DNA of 64,000 bases, taken from Algoriphagus marincola DSM 16067. Its GTDB lineage: Bacteria; Bacteroidota; Bacteroidia; Cytophagales; Cyclobacteriaceae. The position numbers were made by a program, and so were the translations under genes. The stretch covers positions 132,031 to 196,030 of the forward strand of contig NZ_KE386897.1 of assembly GCF_000429405.1 (NCBI RefSeq). Reading direction: 5' to 3'. Shown piece after piece: positions 8,285 through 17,436 of this stretch (position 1 is its first letter; every line of letters starts with the position of its first letter). The notes under the pieces are model-generated. The model made no database searches, was not told the DNA's origin, and saw only the letters and a list, made by a program, of their open reading frames with translations.

Positions 8285-9760
8285 TTAGAATAGTTTTTTG
8301 AGTTCATTTTTCGTCACTTTACCAAGTGCGTTTCTTGGCAATTCTTTCAGGAAGATAAATTCTTTAGGGATTTTGTAGGAAGGGAGCTGGGCTCGAAGCC
8401 AATTTTTCAATTCTGAAATATCAATATTCTGATCCGTAACTAGTGCGGCTACTACTTTCTCACCCCATTCTTCATCTTGGATTCCTACCACTCCGCAATC
8501 TTTGATTGCCTCATGTGCGCGGATTTTTTCTTCTATCTCCAGAGCAGAGATTTTGTATCCTCCAGACTTGATGATATCCACCGAATCTCTCCCTAGGATT
8601 CGAAAGTAGCCATCTTCCACAATAGCAATGTCTCCGGTCTTAAACCATCCATCTTTGGTAAAGGCTTTGGCGGTGGCTTCCGGCTTCCCCCAATATTCAG
8701 AAAACACCGTGTTTCCCTTGACTTGGATTTCCCCTGATTTACCGGGGGAAACCTCTTTACCATATTCGTCACAAAGTCTCACAAATACGCCCGGGAGGGC
8801 TTGTCCTATATGACCTGGTCTTCGCTCTCCATTATAGGGATTGCTTATCGCCATGCCTATTTCCGTCATTCCATATCGCTCCAATAAAGTGTGCCCTGAA
8901 ATTTCCTTCCATTTTTCCATGACAGAAACCGGCAAAGCAGCTGAGCCAGAGACCATGAATCTAAATTTTTTCAGTGCTTTTTGGATTTCTTCCTGCTTGG
9001 AGCCTGATAGAGTTTCATAGAAAGCGATCAATTTGAAGTAGATCGTCGGCACAGCCATAAATACATTGACCTTACCTTCACTGAAGATGTCAAAGACTTT
9101 TGCAGGATCAAACTGAGGTGAAAACTGAACTTTTGCACCTGACCATAAAGCGCAGGAATTAACATTGATGATTCCATGTACATGGTGCAAAGGCAGAATG
9201 GATAAAATGTGATCATTTTCTGACCATTTCCAAGCCTGAACCAGGCTTTTGATTTGGGCGGTGATGGTCTGGTGTGAACTTAACACTCCCTTGGGTAAAC
9301 TCGTGGTGCCACTGGTGTATAAAATCATAGCGCCTCTTGCGGGGTCAATATCAGGAAGATGAGTGGTTGGCTGGTTTACAAATTCTTGGCTTGATAGATA
9401 TGTTAAATCTTCCCGAGCTCTCAATGGAGATAGCAAGTCTTCAAACTCCGGAGCTACAATCAAAAAACTGGCTTTAGTGTCATCAATGACATACTCTAAG
9501 GAAGGTAGAGGGTAGGAGGTGCAGAGTGGCACTGCAATCCCGCCTGCCCGCCAAATACCCCACTGAATAGCCAAGTAGTCAAAAGAAGGAGGGATAATAA
9601 AAGCTACCCTTTCTTGATTCAAATCCTTCTGTGTAGCGAGAAGATTCGTGGCGATTGCTGCGCTTTTATCCAATAAGTGTTGGTAGGAGTAGTGCTGCTC
9701 TTGATCTAAAACAGCTATTCGTGAAGGAAATTGAAAGGCTTTTTCAATTAGTGGAATCAT
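8285..9760 (-). CDS. matB: Malonyl-CoA synthetase / acyl-CoA synthetase (MatB-like)
   Basis: A 491-residue ANL-superfamily adenylate-forming enzyme. Visible motifs in order: ILYTSGTTSLPKGV (P-loop, about 149-162), ERYGMTEIGM (about 294-303), FKTGDIAIVEDGYFRILGRDSVDIIKSGGYKIS (hinge region, A8), and GKVTKNELKK with the catalytic Lys at the C-terminus. Length and place next to madL-madM indicate MatB, which makes malonyl-CoA from malonate, ATP and CoA in the cytoplasm. Malonyl-CoA then feeds fatty-acid synthesis or, after decarboxylation elsewhere, central metabolism. No malonate decarboxylase genes are nearby. A different short-chain substrate cannot be excluded from sequence alone. Confidence 0.82.
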   Translation of the reverse strand: MIPLIEKAFQFPSRIAVLDQEQHYSYQHLLDKSAAIATNLLATQKDLNQERVAFIIPPSFDYLAIQWGIWRAGGIAVPLCTSYPLPSLEYVIDDTKASFLIVAPEFEDLLSPLRAREDLTYLSSQEFVNQPTTHLPDIDPARGAMILYTSGTTSLPKGVLSSHQTITAQIKSLVQAWKWSENDHILSILPLHHVHGIINVNSCALWSGAKVQFSPQFDPAKVFDIFSEGKVNVFMAVPTIYFKLIAFYETLSGSKQEEIQKALKKFRFMVSGSAALPVSVMEKWKEISGHTLLERYGMTEIGMAISNPYNGERRPGHIGQALPGVFVRLCDEYGKEVSPGKSGEIQVKGNTVFSEYWGKPEATAKAFTKDGWFKTGDIAIVEDGYFRILGRDSVDIIKSGGYKISALEIEEKIRAHEAIKDCGVVGIQDEEWGEKVVAALVTDQNIDISELKNWLRAQLPSYKIPKEFIFLKELPRNALGKVTKNELKKLF

Positions 9761-9895
9761 GTGAGAGTAGGCTTTTTAAAGATGATTATTCCATTCCAAA
9801 ATTCCTTGGGTTATCAGGACTCAATTTGAAAGGAGGGCTTCAAAATCGGGGCAATTTTCGAAATAAACCAACCGTCCTCGTAAAATGTGAGCAAT

Positions 9896-9925
9896 AAAAA
9901 GAGGCTGAATGTTAGTTCAGCCTCT
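9896..9925 (-). terminator. Rho-independent terminator after the oxidoreductase gene
   Basis: The 10-bp perfect stem AGAGGCTGAA/TTCAGCCTCT with a 6-base loop is followed on the minus strand by TTTTT. It separates the DoxX-oxidoreductase unit from the malonate operon. Confidence 0.9.
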
Positions 9926-9971
9926 AGGGTTGGCGGCTTATTGTAAGTCCTAAACGACTAATTAAAATTGA

Positions 9972-11600
9972 CTAGCTGACATAGCTTACTGAGTTATCAA
10001 GAAGAATGGCATCCAATTCTTCTTCCGGGAGGGTGATGATTTTTTCAGTCTCCTCATCCCACTCCATTCTTCTTCCAGTTTTGTAAGATAAGCCTGCCAT
10101 ATGAGCCGTAATGGCTTCCTCAAAGCCTTCATCTATTCCACAACTTGGATTTCCACCATTTCTAATACAGCTGAGCCATTCCCGGATATGAAGGAAGGTT
10201 GAGTCAACCCGCTTTCCATCTCGGTAAGTCCACAGCAACCCTTTGTTGGCAAAATACTTGGCAGTGGCTGAAGTCACCGCATCCACTCCATTTGCGCTTG
10301 GGTCGTATTGGTAGATCGGAACTGCCGGGTCAATCCTTCCATCTTGAATCATTTCTTTGTATTGGGTGGATCGAGGATCAGCGTAAATAGTCAGGATATT
10401 TCCAAGTTCCATACTGGCATCATGCCCCATGAGTACGGTACCGCGATCGAATTGATTCCCCAAGGTTGCACTGTAAACTAGGCTCATTCCTTTTTCTTTT
10501 CCACTCTCCTGACTGGATCCGGTGCTAAACTCAGGAAAGTCCATATTCACTTGCATGACGTCCGGTACATTCCTTCCGTCTCTATGAGTATAAACTCCTC
10601 CGGACGCAGTTACATATTTTGGAATTCCCATATTCAAAACACAATTAATCCGGTCATAGTCATGGGTCAATAGGTCTCCGGATAATCCAGAACCATAGGC
10701 CCACCATTTTCTCCAGCGAAAGAAATGCTCCTTGTTAAATGGAACAAAAGGGGCACTTCCCAAAAAGGCATTCCAATCAATGGTTTCTGGAGAAGCATCT
10801 GGGTGAATCCTGTATTGCCAGGCACCGTTGTCGTCGTTTCGATTGGTATTGGTGACGACAAGTGATATGTGTCCCAGGGTGTTTTTAGAAATAGCATCTT
10901 GGGCAGTCAGAAAGCTTAATGTTTGTCGATGCTGATGTCCAACAGCGAGTACAGCCCCTGGATTTCTTCTGACGGCCTCGCGTAGTAAATAAGTCTCCGA
11001 AACCGTATGGGTCATGGGCTTTTCTACATAGACATGAACTCCCGCTTCGATGGCTGCCTGTGCCATAGGAGCATGCCAATGATCTGGAGTAGCAATGATT
11101 ACAGCGTCTACATCTCCGCTATGAATCATGTCCAAATAAGTGGGGTATCTTTTGCAGGGATTATCAGATGTATTGAAGGAGCGAAGCGCATCCTCAGCCC
11201 GTACATCGAAAATATCACAGACTCCAACCAATTTGACATTGAGGTTTTCCTGAGCTTTGAAGTCTTCTAGTCTTTTGTCGTTTGGGTCCTCCTGACTGGA
11301 TATTGCCATTGCTTCCAACCATTCATTGGTAGCAAACCCCAAGGCCCGCATCAATTGCTCTCCGCGTATCCCAAAGCCTATTAATCCAATCCTTACCGGG
11401 TTTCCTTCCATGGATCCCGAGGGTGGGGGTGGACTGGCTTTGATGTTTAGCCTTTCTAAGAGCAGTTCTTTTTCAAGTTTTGATTTTTCGGTAGTATCCC
11501 ATCCGGCTGCCCAAACAGAGCCCAAGATTGGGAGACCTGCCACACTTTTTAGCCAGTCTCTTCTTGAAAATCCACCAAATAGTTTTTTATCTGTTGACAT
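9972..11600 (-). CDS. Gfo/Idh/MocA-family oxidoreductase, Tat-exported
   Basis: A 542-residue NAD(P)-dependent oxidoreductase. The ATG at 11600 is chosen because it places a twin-arginine-type leader at once (FSRRDWLKSVAGLPILGSVWAAG) and avoids overlap with the DoxX gene; the frame is open to 11666. The Rossmann fold begins at VRIGLIGFGIRGEQLMRAL, and the family signature EKPMTH lies in DHWHAPMAQAAIEAGVHVYVEKP. Bacteroidota have many such periplasmic relatives that oxidise or epimerise sugars and glycosides, often using tightly bound cofactor. The substrate is unknown. DoxX is just upstream, so the two are likely co-transcribed, ending at the hairpin downstream. Confidence 0.86.
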   Translation of the reverse strand: MSTDKKLFGGFSRRDWLKSVAGLPILGSVWAAGWDTTEKSKLEKELLLERLNIKASPPPPSGSMEGNPVRIGLIGFGIRGEQLMRALGFATNEWLEAMAISSQEDPNDKRLEDFKAQENLNVKLVGVCDIFDVRAEDALRSFNTSDNPCKRYPTYLDMIHSGDVDAVIIATPDHWHAPMAQAAIEAGVHVYVEKPMTHTVSETYLLREAVRRNPGAVLAVGHQHRQTLSFLTAQDAISKNTLGHISLVVTNTNRNDDNGAWQYRIHPDASPETIDWNAFLGSAPFVPFNKEHFFRWRKWWAYGSGLSGDLLTHDYDRINCVLNMGIPKYVTASGGVYTHRDGRNVPDVMQVNMDFPEFSTGSSQESGKEKGMSLVYSATLGNQFDRGTVLMGHDASMELGNILTIYADPRSTQYKEMIQDGRIDPAVPIYQYDPSANGVDAVTSATAKYFANKGLLWTYRDGKRVDSTFLHIREWLSCIRNGGNPSCGIDEGFEEAITAHMAGLSYKTGRRMEWDEETEKIITLPEEELDAILLDNSVSYVS

Positions 11601-11613
11601 GATTTCTTTGGGT

Positions 11614-12102
11614 TTAAGTGGATTGAGTTTTGATTTCTTTTTTATGGAATAGTCTTTCCAATCCAAAGCTCATCGAGGTAGGAAATAGGTAAACCACCAC
11701 TAGGGCAACTGCCTCAATAAGGTTTTTATTGATGATCCAATAGCTGCCTTCGGTGATTCCTTGAGGATGTCCCGGAAAGGGTGGATGTGCCAAATAGTAG
11801 AGAAGTAATAGCCCGATCCCCAAGATACTGGCGAGCTTGGTGCAAAATCCAAGAATAAGGGCCGCACCTACCAAAATCAATGTGGCAACATTCAAGGTGT
11901 CTACTAACGAAATCATGGAATCACTGCCTAGCCAATGGAAAAAAGATTCCAGGTAAGTCGCACTGAGCAAATAGCCTTTGGCTGTCCAAGACGGGGTGTA
12001 AAGTTTGATGACTCCTTCATAGAGGAAATGCCATCCCACAAATAGGCGCAACAATACCAAAGCGATGGTTTGTGCTGATGATAAGGGTTGAGATGCCGAC
12101 AT
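11614..12102 (-). CDS. DoxX-like membrane protein
   Basis: A 162-residue protein with four membrane segments: LVLLRLFVGWHFLYEGVIKLY, MISLVDTLNVATLILVGAALILGF, LASILGIGLLLLYYLA and NLIEAVALVVVYLF. The first helix with RLxxGWHFLYEGxxKL is the DoxX hallmark. The start at 12102 (MSASQPL) is preferred to one at 12144. DoxX proteins act in varied redox systems of the cytoplasmic membrane; here the tight link to an exported oxidoreductase suggests that it passes electrons to or from that enzyme, an inference from gene order. Confidence 0.8.
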   Translation of the reverse strand: MSASQPLSSAQTIALVLLRLFVGWHFLYEGVIKLYTPSWTAKGYLLSATYLESFFHWLGSDSMISLVDTLNVATLILVGAALILGFCTKLASILGIGLLLLYYLAHPPFPGHPQGITEGSYWIINKNLIEAVALVVVYLFPTSMSFGLERLFHKKEIKTQST

Positions 12103-12379
12103 TTTTTTCTGGGTTTTGTTGACCGATATTAGGGTGTTATACACTGAAATAGTATGAGGAAAGTCAGTTGATGAAATGATGTTTCCCTTTTTCTAGTATC
12201 GGCAACTGATTGATTTCCAGTTTAATTTACTCCAAATATTAAAAATAAAGTAGACGTGATTTTGAAGCTTTGCGGGGAAAAACCAGCACCGTAGAACTGA
12301 AAGAAAATTTTTTGGACTACTGGATGAAAGCCTTTTCCAAAACCTGATGAAAGTCAATATTATTCCCAAATAGCAGGCC

Positions 12380-12387
12380 TAACTTTG
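12380..12387 (+). promoter_or_regulatory. Probable -7 promoter element for the decarboxylase-moaCB unit
   Basis: TAACTTTG matches TAnnTTTG exactly. The expected transcription start (about 12394) lies 17 bases before the ATG. No clear TTTG is seen at the -33 position, so the call is tentative. Confidence 0.4.
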
Positions 12388-12410
12388 TTTCGTACAAAAG
12401 AGCAGAAATC

Positions 12411-13670
12411 ATGATGATTGAAATGAAATATTGGAAAAAGCTGAATGCTGAGCAGCGATTGAATCGGGTTCAGCAGGCTTTGAAGGACAATGTAGACTTT
12501 TCAAAAGATGCCAATTTGGGCTATCCTGCATCCCGCTTGGATGAAAAGGTATTTACCAATGAGTCTCTTTTTCTTCGGGAAATGCCCGTGCTCAGTACTT
12601 ATATCGCTAATCCCAATCATATTGGTTGTCATACATATGGTACTTCCGAATTCGCCTTTAAGGGTACTCAGGCTATCGAGCAGGAAGTATTGAAAATGAT
12701 GGCAGTCGACCTGTTCAAAATCGAGGAGGATCAATTTGACGGATATATCTCTCCTGGAGGTACTGAAGCAAATGCTCAGGCCATGTGGATTTATCGCAAT
12801 GAATTCATGAAAAAGCAAGGAGCCAAACTCGAAGAAATTGTCATTTTGGCTTCGGAGGATACCCACTATTCTATTCCTAAATCCGCTAACTTGCTGATGC
12901 TGGATTGGGAGAAAATACCGGTAGATCAGGAGACCAGAGATGTTAGCTCTGAGGCGGTCCGCGAGGGTATTCGAGCAAGTATCGAAAAAGGCAAGAAATT
13001 TTTCATCGTAGTAGCCAATATGGGTACCACGATGTTTGGATCAGTTGATGATCCTACAGTTTTTACTGATGTTTTAAAAGAGTATCAACTACCATTTAGA
13101 CTGCATATTGACGGCGCTTATGGGGGCTTTGTGTATCCTTTTGGAGACTTTGAAAACCAAATCAATTTCACCAATCCGAATATTTCATCCATCACTATCG
13201 ATGCGCATAAAATGCTACAGGCGCCCTATGGAACGGGTATTTTTGTGTGCCGCAAAGGCCTGATCGAAAATGTACTCACTTCAGAGGCTAAGTATGTGGA
13301 GGGAATGGATTTGACGCTCTGTGGTAGTCGATCCGGAGCCAATGCTGTAGCAGTATGGGTGATTTTGACCACCTATGGGCCGCATAAATGGTATGAGAAA
13401 ATCTCAGTGATTAAGATGCGTACCAACTGGCTTTGCAAGCAGCTCGATCAGTTGGGCGTAACCTATTTCCGAGAGCCTGAGATGAATATCGTGACCATCC
13501 GGTCTGAGTGTGTTCCTGAGGAACTTGCCCACAAATACAACCTAGTTCCACAAAGCCACGATGAAACAAACCAGTGGTACAAAATTGTCCTAATGGATCA
13601 TGTGGAGATCGAGCATTTGAAAGATTTTATTCAGGATATGGTATCTTGCGGGTATCCAAATCCCAAATAG
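12411..13670 (+). CDS. PLP-dependent group II decarboxylase family protein
   Basis: A 419-residue fold-type I PLP enzyme. Motifs: DGYISPGGTEANAQAMWIYRNEF (phosphate-binding loop), HIDGAYGGF with the Asp that pairs with the pyridine N, and TIDAHKMLQAPYGTG with the Schiff-base Lys. These place it with the glutamate / aromatic amino-acid / histidine decarboxylase group. The substrate cannot be read from sequence. The stop codon directly abuts the ATG of moaCB, so the two are co-transcribed. This pairing with a molybdenum-cofactor gene has no obvious metabolic reason, and the unit may simply share a promoter. Confidence 0.85.
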   Translation: MMIEMKYWKKLNAEQRLNRVQQALKDNVDFSKDANLGYPASRLDEKVFTNESLFLREMPVLSTYIANPNHIGCHTYGTSEFAFKGTQAIEQEVLKMMAVDLFKIEEDQFDGYISPGGTEANAQAMWIYRNEFMKKQGAKLEEIVILASEDTHYSIPKSANLLMLDWEKIPVDQETRDVSSEAVREGIRASIEKGKKFFIVVANMGTTMFGSVDDPTVFTDVLKEYQLPFRLHIDGAYGGFVYPFGDFENQINFTNPNISSITIDAHKMLQAPYGTGIFVCRKGLIENVLTSEAKYVEGMDLTLCGSRSGANAVAVWVILTTYGPHKWYEKISVIKMRTNWLCKQLDQLGVTYFREPEMNIVTIRSECVPEELAHKYNLVPQSHDETNQWYKIVLMDHVEIEHLKDFIQDMVSCGYPNPK

Positions 13671-14582
13671 ATGGTCGATATTACCCCTAAAAGCAGTACC
13701 CTTCGGAAAGCGATCGCTCAGGCTATCGTCAAAGTCAGTAAATCCGAAACCATTCAGGCTATCAAGCAAAGAACCGTTCCCAAAGGGGATGTATTGGAAT
13801 GTGCTCGTGTGGCTGGACTTTTTGCGGCTAAGCGTACGGCAGACATGATTCCTGATTGTCATCCACTTCCTGTGGAGTTTACCTCGGTCAGCTATGAGAT
13901 CGAGGAGATGGAGGTGAAAGTTTTGGTAGAAATCCATACTATTTACAAGACTGGAGTAGAGGTGGAAGCGATGCATGCAGCCTCCGTAGTGGCTTTGACT
14001 ATGTATGATATGCTCAAGCCGATCGATAAGGAAGTAAGCATTGAGCAGATCAAGCTAGTGGAAAAGAAAGGTGGAAAATCCGATCGGACGCCAAGTTCAG
14101 AAAGAACTATTTCCGCCCGGGTGGTGGTTTGCTCTGATTCTATTTCCCAAGGAAAAGGAGAGGACCGAGCAGGGGAGGCGATTCGTGAACGACTGGAAAA
14201 ATATGGTGTCAAGGTCTTGGAAAAAACAGTGATTCCGGATGATTCTCAGCAGATTCAAAGTCTTGCGAAGGATTCCTCGAAGGATGGAATTGATCTTTTG
14301 ATTTTTACAGGTGGTACAGGCCTGTCACCGAGAGACGTGACGCCTGAATCCTTGGAAACGATTTTGGAAAGAAGAGTGCCGGGCATAGAGGAAGCGATCC
14401 GGGACTATGGTCAGCAGCGGACGCCTTATGCCATGCTTTCGCGTTCAATAGCTGGTTTGATTGGAAATACGCTCGTATTGGGCTTACCAGGATCTACCAA
14501 GGGCGCTGCCGAATCCATGGATGCCGTTTTCCCAGCCATCCTTCATATCTTCAAAGTAATAGAAGGGTCGCGGCATGATTGA
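13671..14582 (+). CDS. moaCB: Bifunctional molybdenum cofactor protein MoaC-MoaB
   Basis: A 303-residue fusion. Residues 1 to about 145 are MoaC, with KGDVLECARVAGLFAAKRTADMIPDCHPLP and the active-site Lys region near KLVEKKGGKSDRTP; MoaC forms cyclic pyranopterin monophosphate from the MoaA product. Residues about 148-300 are a MoaB/MogA-type domain with VVVCSDSISQGKGEDRAG and FTGGTGLSPRDVTPE, the molybdopterin-adenylylation fold. Such fusions are common in Bacteroidota. It starts immediately after the decarboxylase stop codon and ends at a strong hairpin. No other moa or moe genes are in the window. Confidence 0.92.
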   Translation: MVDITPKSSTLRKAIAQAIVKVSKSETIQAIKQRTVPKGDVLECARVAGLFAAKRTADMIPDCHPLPVEFTSVSYEIEEMEVKVLVEIHTIYKTGVEVEAMHAASVVALTMYDMLKPIDKEVSIEQIKLVEKKGGKSDRTPSSERTISARVVVCSDSISQGKGEDRAGEAIRERLEKYGVKVLEKTVIPDDSQQIQSLAKDSSKDGIDLLIFTGGTGLSPRDVTPESLETILERRVPGIEEAIRDYGQQRTPYAMLSRSIAGLIGNTLVLGLPGSTKGAAESMDAVFPAILHIFKVIEGSRHD

Positions 14583-14590
14583 GAATTTAA

Positions 14591-14623
14591 AGACCTTCCA
14601 GGTTTAAAAAACCTGGAAGGTCT
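14591..14623. terminator. Bidirectional terminator, 15-bp perfect palindrome
   Basis: Perfect 15-base arms (AGACCTTCCAGGTTT and its complement) with a 3-base loop lie between the convergent moaCB and TonB-receptor genes. T-runs are poor on both sides, so it may be a dispersed palindromic repeat acting as an RNA-stabilising or stop structure. Confidence 0.7.
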
Positions 14624-14632
14624 CGTGACTAC

Positions 14633-16891
14633 TTAAGGAAACTTAAAGCTCAGCATCAGGAAGAAGTTTCTTCCAGGTGAGTACATTGGTGTTTTGTCCA
14701 TGCCTATAGGGCGAGTCAAGTGTTCATAGTAAGTCTCATCCAGGATATTTTGAACACCTCCTTTGAGAAGTAGATTTGGAAATAGGGGATAGCTGATATC
14801 CCAGTCTACCAAACTGAATCCGGGTGTTTTTCCTTCTCCAAATACTTCAGATACTCGATTTTGCTGACTGACAAAACGGAAGTTTAACCCTGTCTGCAAT
14901 TTTCCCTCTACAAACTGTCCCATCATCCGATACCTTACATCCAAGGGGGCGATCTCGGGAAGTGGAGCATCTAAGCCCAAATCCTTGCCATAGGTATAGG
15001 CTAGATCCAAGGAATGAGATAGATTGGGAATGATTTGGTGTCTAAATGATACCTCAACCCCAGCTTTTAAAGCTTCATCCAAATTAACGAAGCGACGAAC
15101 ACCAGGGCTACTTGGAAGACGTGGATTTAGATCTGTTTTGACAGAGGAAATGTAATTAGTCAAGTAGGAACCGAATAAGGTCACTTCTGCAAAGACTTTC
15201 TCTCTTTCAAAACCCACTACCAAGTCAATCTGATTATTTGTTTCAGGATTGATTTGAGGATCGCCAACCATTTCCCAAGGATCCAGTCCCACAGGTAGAA
15301 AATTAATGTAGCGCTCCAAAAGGCTTCCGCTTCGCTGCACACTAGCTGCCCAAACACCCAAGGACCAAGCTTTTCCCAAGCTATTTTGCCAACCCAAACT
15401 GATTCCTAGATTGACTTGGGTGTTTTTAGTATCTGGATTCAGTTGGATAAATTCTTCGGCTGGATCCAAGGCTTGTGCTTGGTTTACCTCCAATCGGGTA
15501 GAAGCATTGAGGGTAGAGGATCCTAGGGTGAACATATAATTGGCAAATAGCCCGGTTTTCTGAATATTCGAGTCTTGCCAGACATTGTCAGTGAACACTC
15601 TTCCTGCCATTGGGCCCATAAGCATTTCTCGGGTACGACTTCCCTCTGCAGATTCCGATCGGTGATCAATTCCCGCATAAAGCTTTCCTTGCTCAAAAGT
15701 CCAAGTTCCTTCTGTTCGGAGCCCCCAATTTTGGGTAATGGCAGGAGTAGAGGCATTGACCATTCGGGGATTTAGATCGCGGAGAAGATTATCCATCAAG
15801 TGATCGACCCGGGAAAAATAGGCGGAATTAGTCCAGGAAACTAGTTTTTGACCTTCTATGGTGCGGGTATGGAAGACACTTCCCATCCAGGTATCATCAG
15901 TGCGAAGATCCATCGCCAGGGATGGAAAATCCACATCACGTGCAAAATTTCTATTTAGGGATACTTGAAGCAAATCACGCTTACTTACCTGCAAATCCCC
16001 ATAAATACCAACGGTTCCCCGCTTGAAATTACCTGGTATCATTTCCCCGTTCCCAGCCTGATAATCTGAGCCTGAGGAATAACTTCCTAAAACTCCTATA
16101 TCATAATTAGAACCTTGGAACCCTACACGGCCTTCATTTCGCCAGATATTGCCATTGGATTCATAGAGGGAGGAAATTTGGCCATAGGTTCCAGGGTTGG
16201 ATCCGAAATTTGGCTTTTCCGGGATGTAATTGATAGTGCCGCCTAGGCCTATTCCGTAGCGTAAAGCATGCGGACCTTTCAGGATTTCGACCTGCTTAAT
16301 GCGGTTTAAGGCAACCTGAGAAGTCGGGGGATCCATCCGGTTGGGGCATGCTGCATTGGCTGTCTGAATACCATTTACGACCACATTAAGCTGGTCATAT
16401 TTGAATCCACGCATCACCGGGTCAAAGGCGAAATTGCTACCCTTTCGGATACCCGAGACAACTGGATTAAGCATTAGGATCGCACCGGCATCATGGTGCA
16501 ATCTTTCCTGATCAGAGAGAACAATCTTTTTATCTTTTTCATCGGTCATTTTGATGGAAATTACAGAGACAGGTTGTAATCCGATTGTTGTTTCTTTTCG
16601 GTAGGAAAATCCGGTTTTTGCTGCATCAAGTATCTTTTCAGGGCTTAAAAACCACCTTCCATAGCTTACATGATTTAGATAAAGAATGGTTTTTTCTTCC
16701 CATGTCAAATAAAGTCTTCCTTCTGCGTCACTGATACCCGATTGGGAGCCATAGCTGTAGCTGACCCCTACGATAGGAAACTGCTGATCTGAGTCAAGGA
16801 GTTGGAAATTAATTTTTTGCTGCCCAAAGGCAAATGAGGTAAGTAAGAGCATACTGAGTATGCCCGATAATTGAATCAAATGAGTTTTCAT
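14633..16891 (-). CDS. TonB-dependent receptor, OprC-like, probable copper importer
   Basis: A 752-residue outer-membrane receptor: signal peptide (1-23, cut near FGQQ), a short carboxypeptidase-like domain (about 30-110), a plug domain (about 125-240; RIKQVEILKGPHALRYG is the plug signature) and a 22-strand barrel ending NFFLMLSFKFP with the C-terminal aromatic. The plug contains ANACPNRMDPPTS. Its Cys-x-x-x-Met matches the CxxxM half of the copper site known in Pseudomonas OprC, a strong hint of copper rather than siderophore uptake. The HxM half is not clearly visible. The preceding gene encodes a small CDGKC protein. No TonB-box check was possible. Confidence 0.84.
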   Translation of the reverse strand: MKTHLIQLSGILSMLLLTSFAFGQQKINFQLLDSDQQFPIVGVSYSYGSQSGISDAEGRLYLTWEEKTILYLNHVSYGRWFLSPEKILDAAKTGFSYRKETTIGLQPVSVISIKMTDEKDKKIVLSDQERLHHDAGAILMLNPVVSGIRKGSNFAFDPVMRGFKYDQLNVVVNGIQTANAACPNRMDPPTSQVALNRIKQVEILKGPHALRYGIGLGGTINYIPEKPNFGSNPGTYGQISSLYESNGNIWRNEGRVGFQGSNYDIGVLGSYSSGSDYQAGNGEMIPGNFKRGTVGIYGDLQVSKRDLLQVSLNRNFARDVDFPSLAMDLRTDDTWMGSVFHTRTIEGQKLVSWTNSAYFSRVDHLMDNLLRDLNPRMVNASTPAITQNWGLRTEGTWTFEQGKLYAGIDHRSESAEGSRTREMLMGPMAGRVFTDNVWQDSNIQKTGLFANYMFTLGSSTLNASTRLEVNQAQALDPAEEFIQLNPDTKNTQVNLGISLGWQNSLGKAWSLGVWAASVQRSGSLLERYINFLPVGLDPWEMVGDPQINPETNNQIDLVVGFEREKVFAEVTLFGSYLTNYISSVKTDLNPRLPSSPGVRRFVNLDEALKAGVEVSFRHQIIPNLSHSLDLAYTYGKDLGLDAPLPEIAPLDVRYRMMGQFVEGKLQTGLNFRFVSQQNRVSEVFGEGKTPGFSLVDWDISYPLFPNLLLKGGVQNILDETYYEHLTRPIGMDKTPMYSPGRNFFLMLSFKFP

Positions 16892-16975
16892 TAGACTAAG
16901 TTTTTTGATAATAGAATCCCATGCTTCAATTCATAGAAATGAAGGGTGAATGGGTGAAAAATGATATATGAAATC

Positions 16976-17350
16976 TTAGCCTTGAGGTGGGTGAAAAAAG
17001 TCCTCCGAATTAATATGCTGGTATAATTCCATGCTACTTTTTAGCTTATTCTCTAAAAAGTGAATGATTTTGCGATCGGGGAGCTCAATCAAATTTTGTG
17101 AGATGAAATTGAGCTGAAGTTCTTCTAGTGTGATTTCCTCCGAATTGGCAGGCAAGTCCTTGGCCTCGGAAAGCCTCTTGGAAAGCTCACATTTACCATC
17201 ACATTCCATTTCAGGCTTGTCCTTGTTGATACAATACAAGGCTGTAATCTCCTCCCGGTCCCAATAAAAATGAGCCTGAATAAGGGTATAGCCCATTCCA
17301 TTTAGCAGGACTAGCGAAATGAGTAGAATATGGGTGATAGCCTTCGCCAT
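16976..17350 (-). CDS. Small membrane-anchored Cys-motif protein upstream of the receptor
   Basis: A 124-residue protein with one N-terminal hydrophobic segment (ITHILLISLVLLNGMGYTLIQ) and the motif MECDGKCELSKRL around residues 48-60. Related short proteins with C-x-G-K-C are often encoded beside copper-type TonB receptors in Bacteroidota, where they may bind metal. It lies 84 bases upstream of the receptor on the same strand, and the two probably form one transcript. A further Cys (LYCINKD) lies upstream of the motif. The function is not established. Confidence 0.7.
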   Translation of the reverse strand: MAKAITHILLISLVLLNGMGYTLIQAHFYWDREEITALYCINKDKPEMECDGKCELSKRLSEAKDLPANSEEITLEELQLNFISQNLIELPDRKIIHFLENKLKSSMELYQHINSEDFFHPPQG

Positions 17351-17436
17351 TAGACCACAAATTTGTTCCCTCTTTCTGACTCAAAAGGTGATTTTAATCA
17401 CGCATTTCAATTTTTTAAGGGGATTTCAAAGGCTAA

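Noticed and set aside
14591-14623. Insertion-sequence end
   Set aside because: No transposase or target duplication is seen; the hairpin lies exactly between convergent genes.
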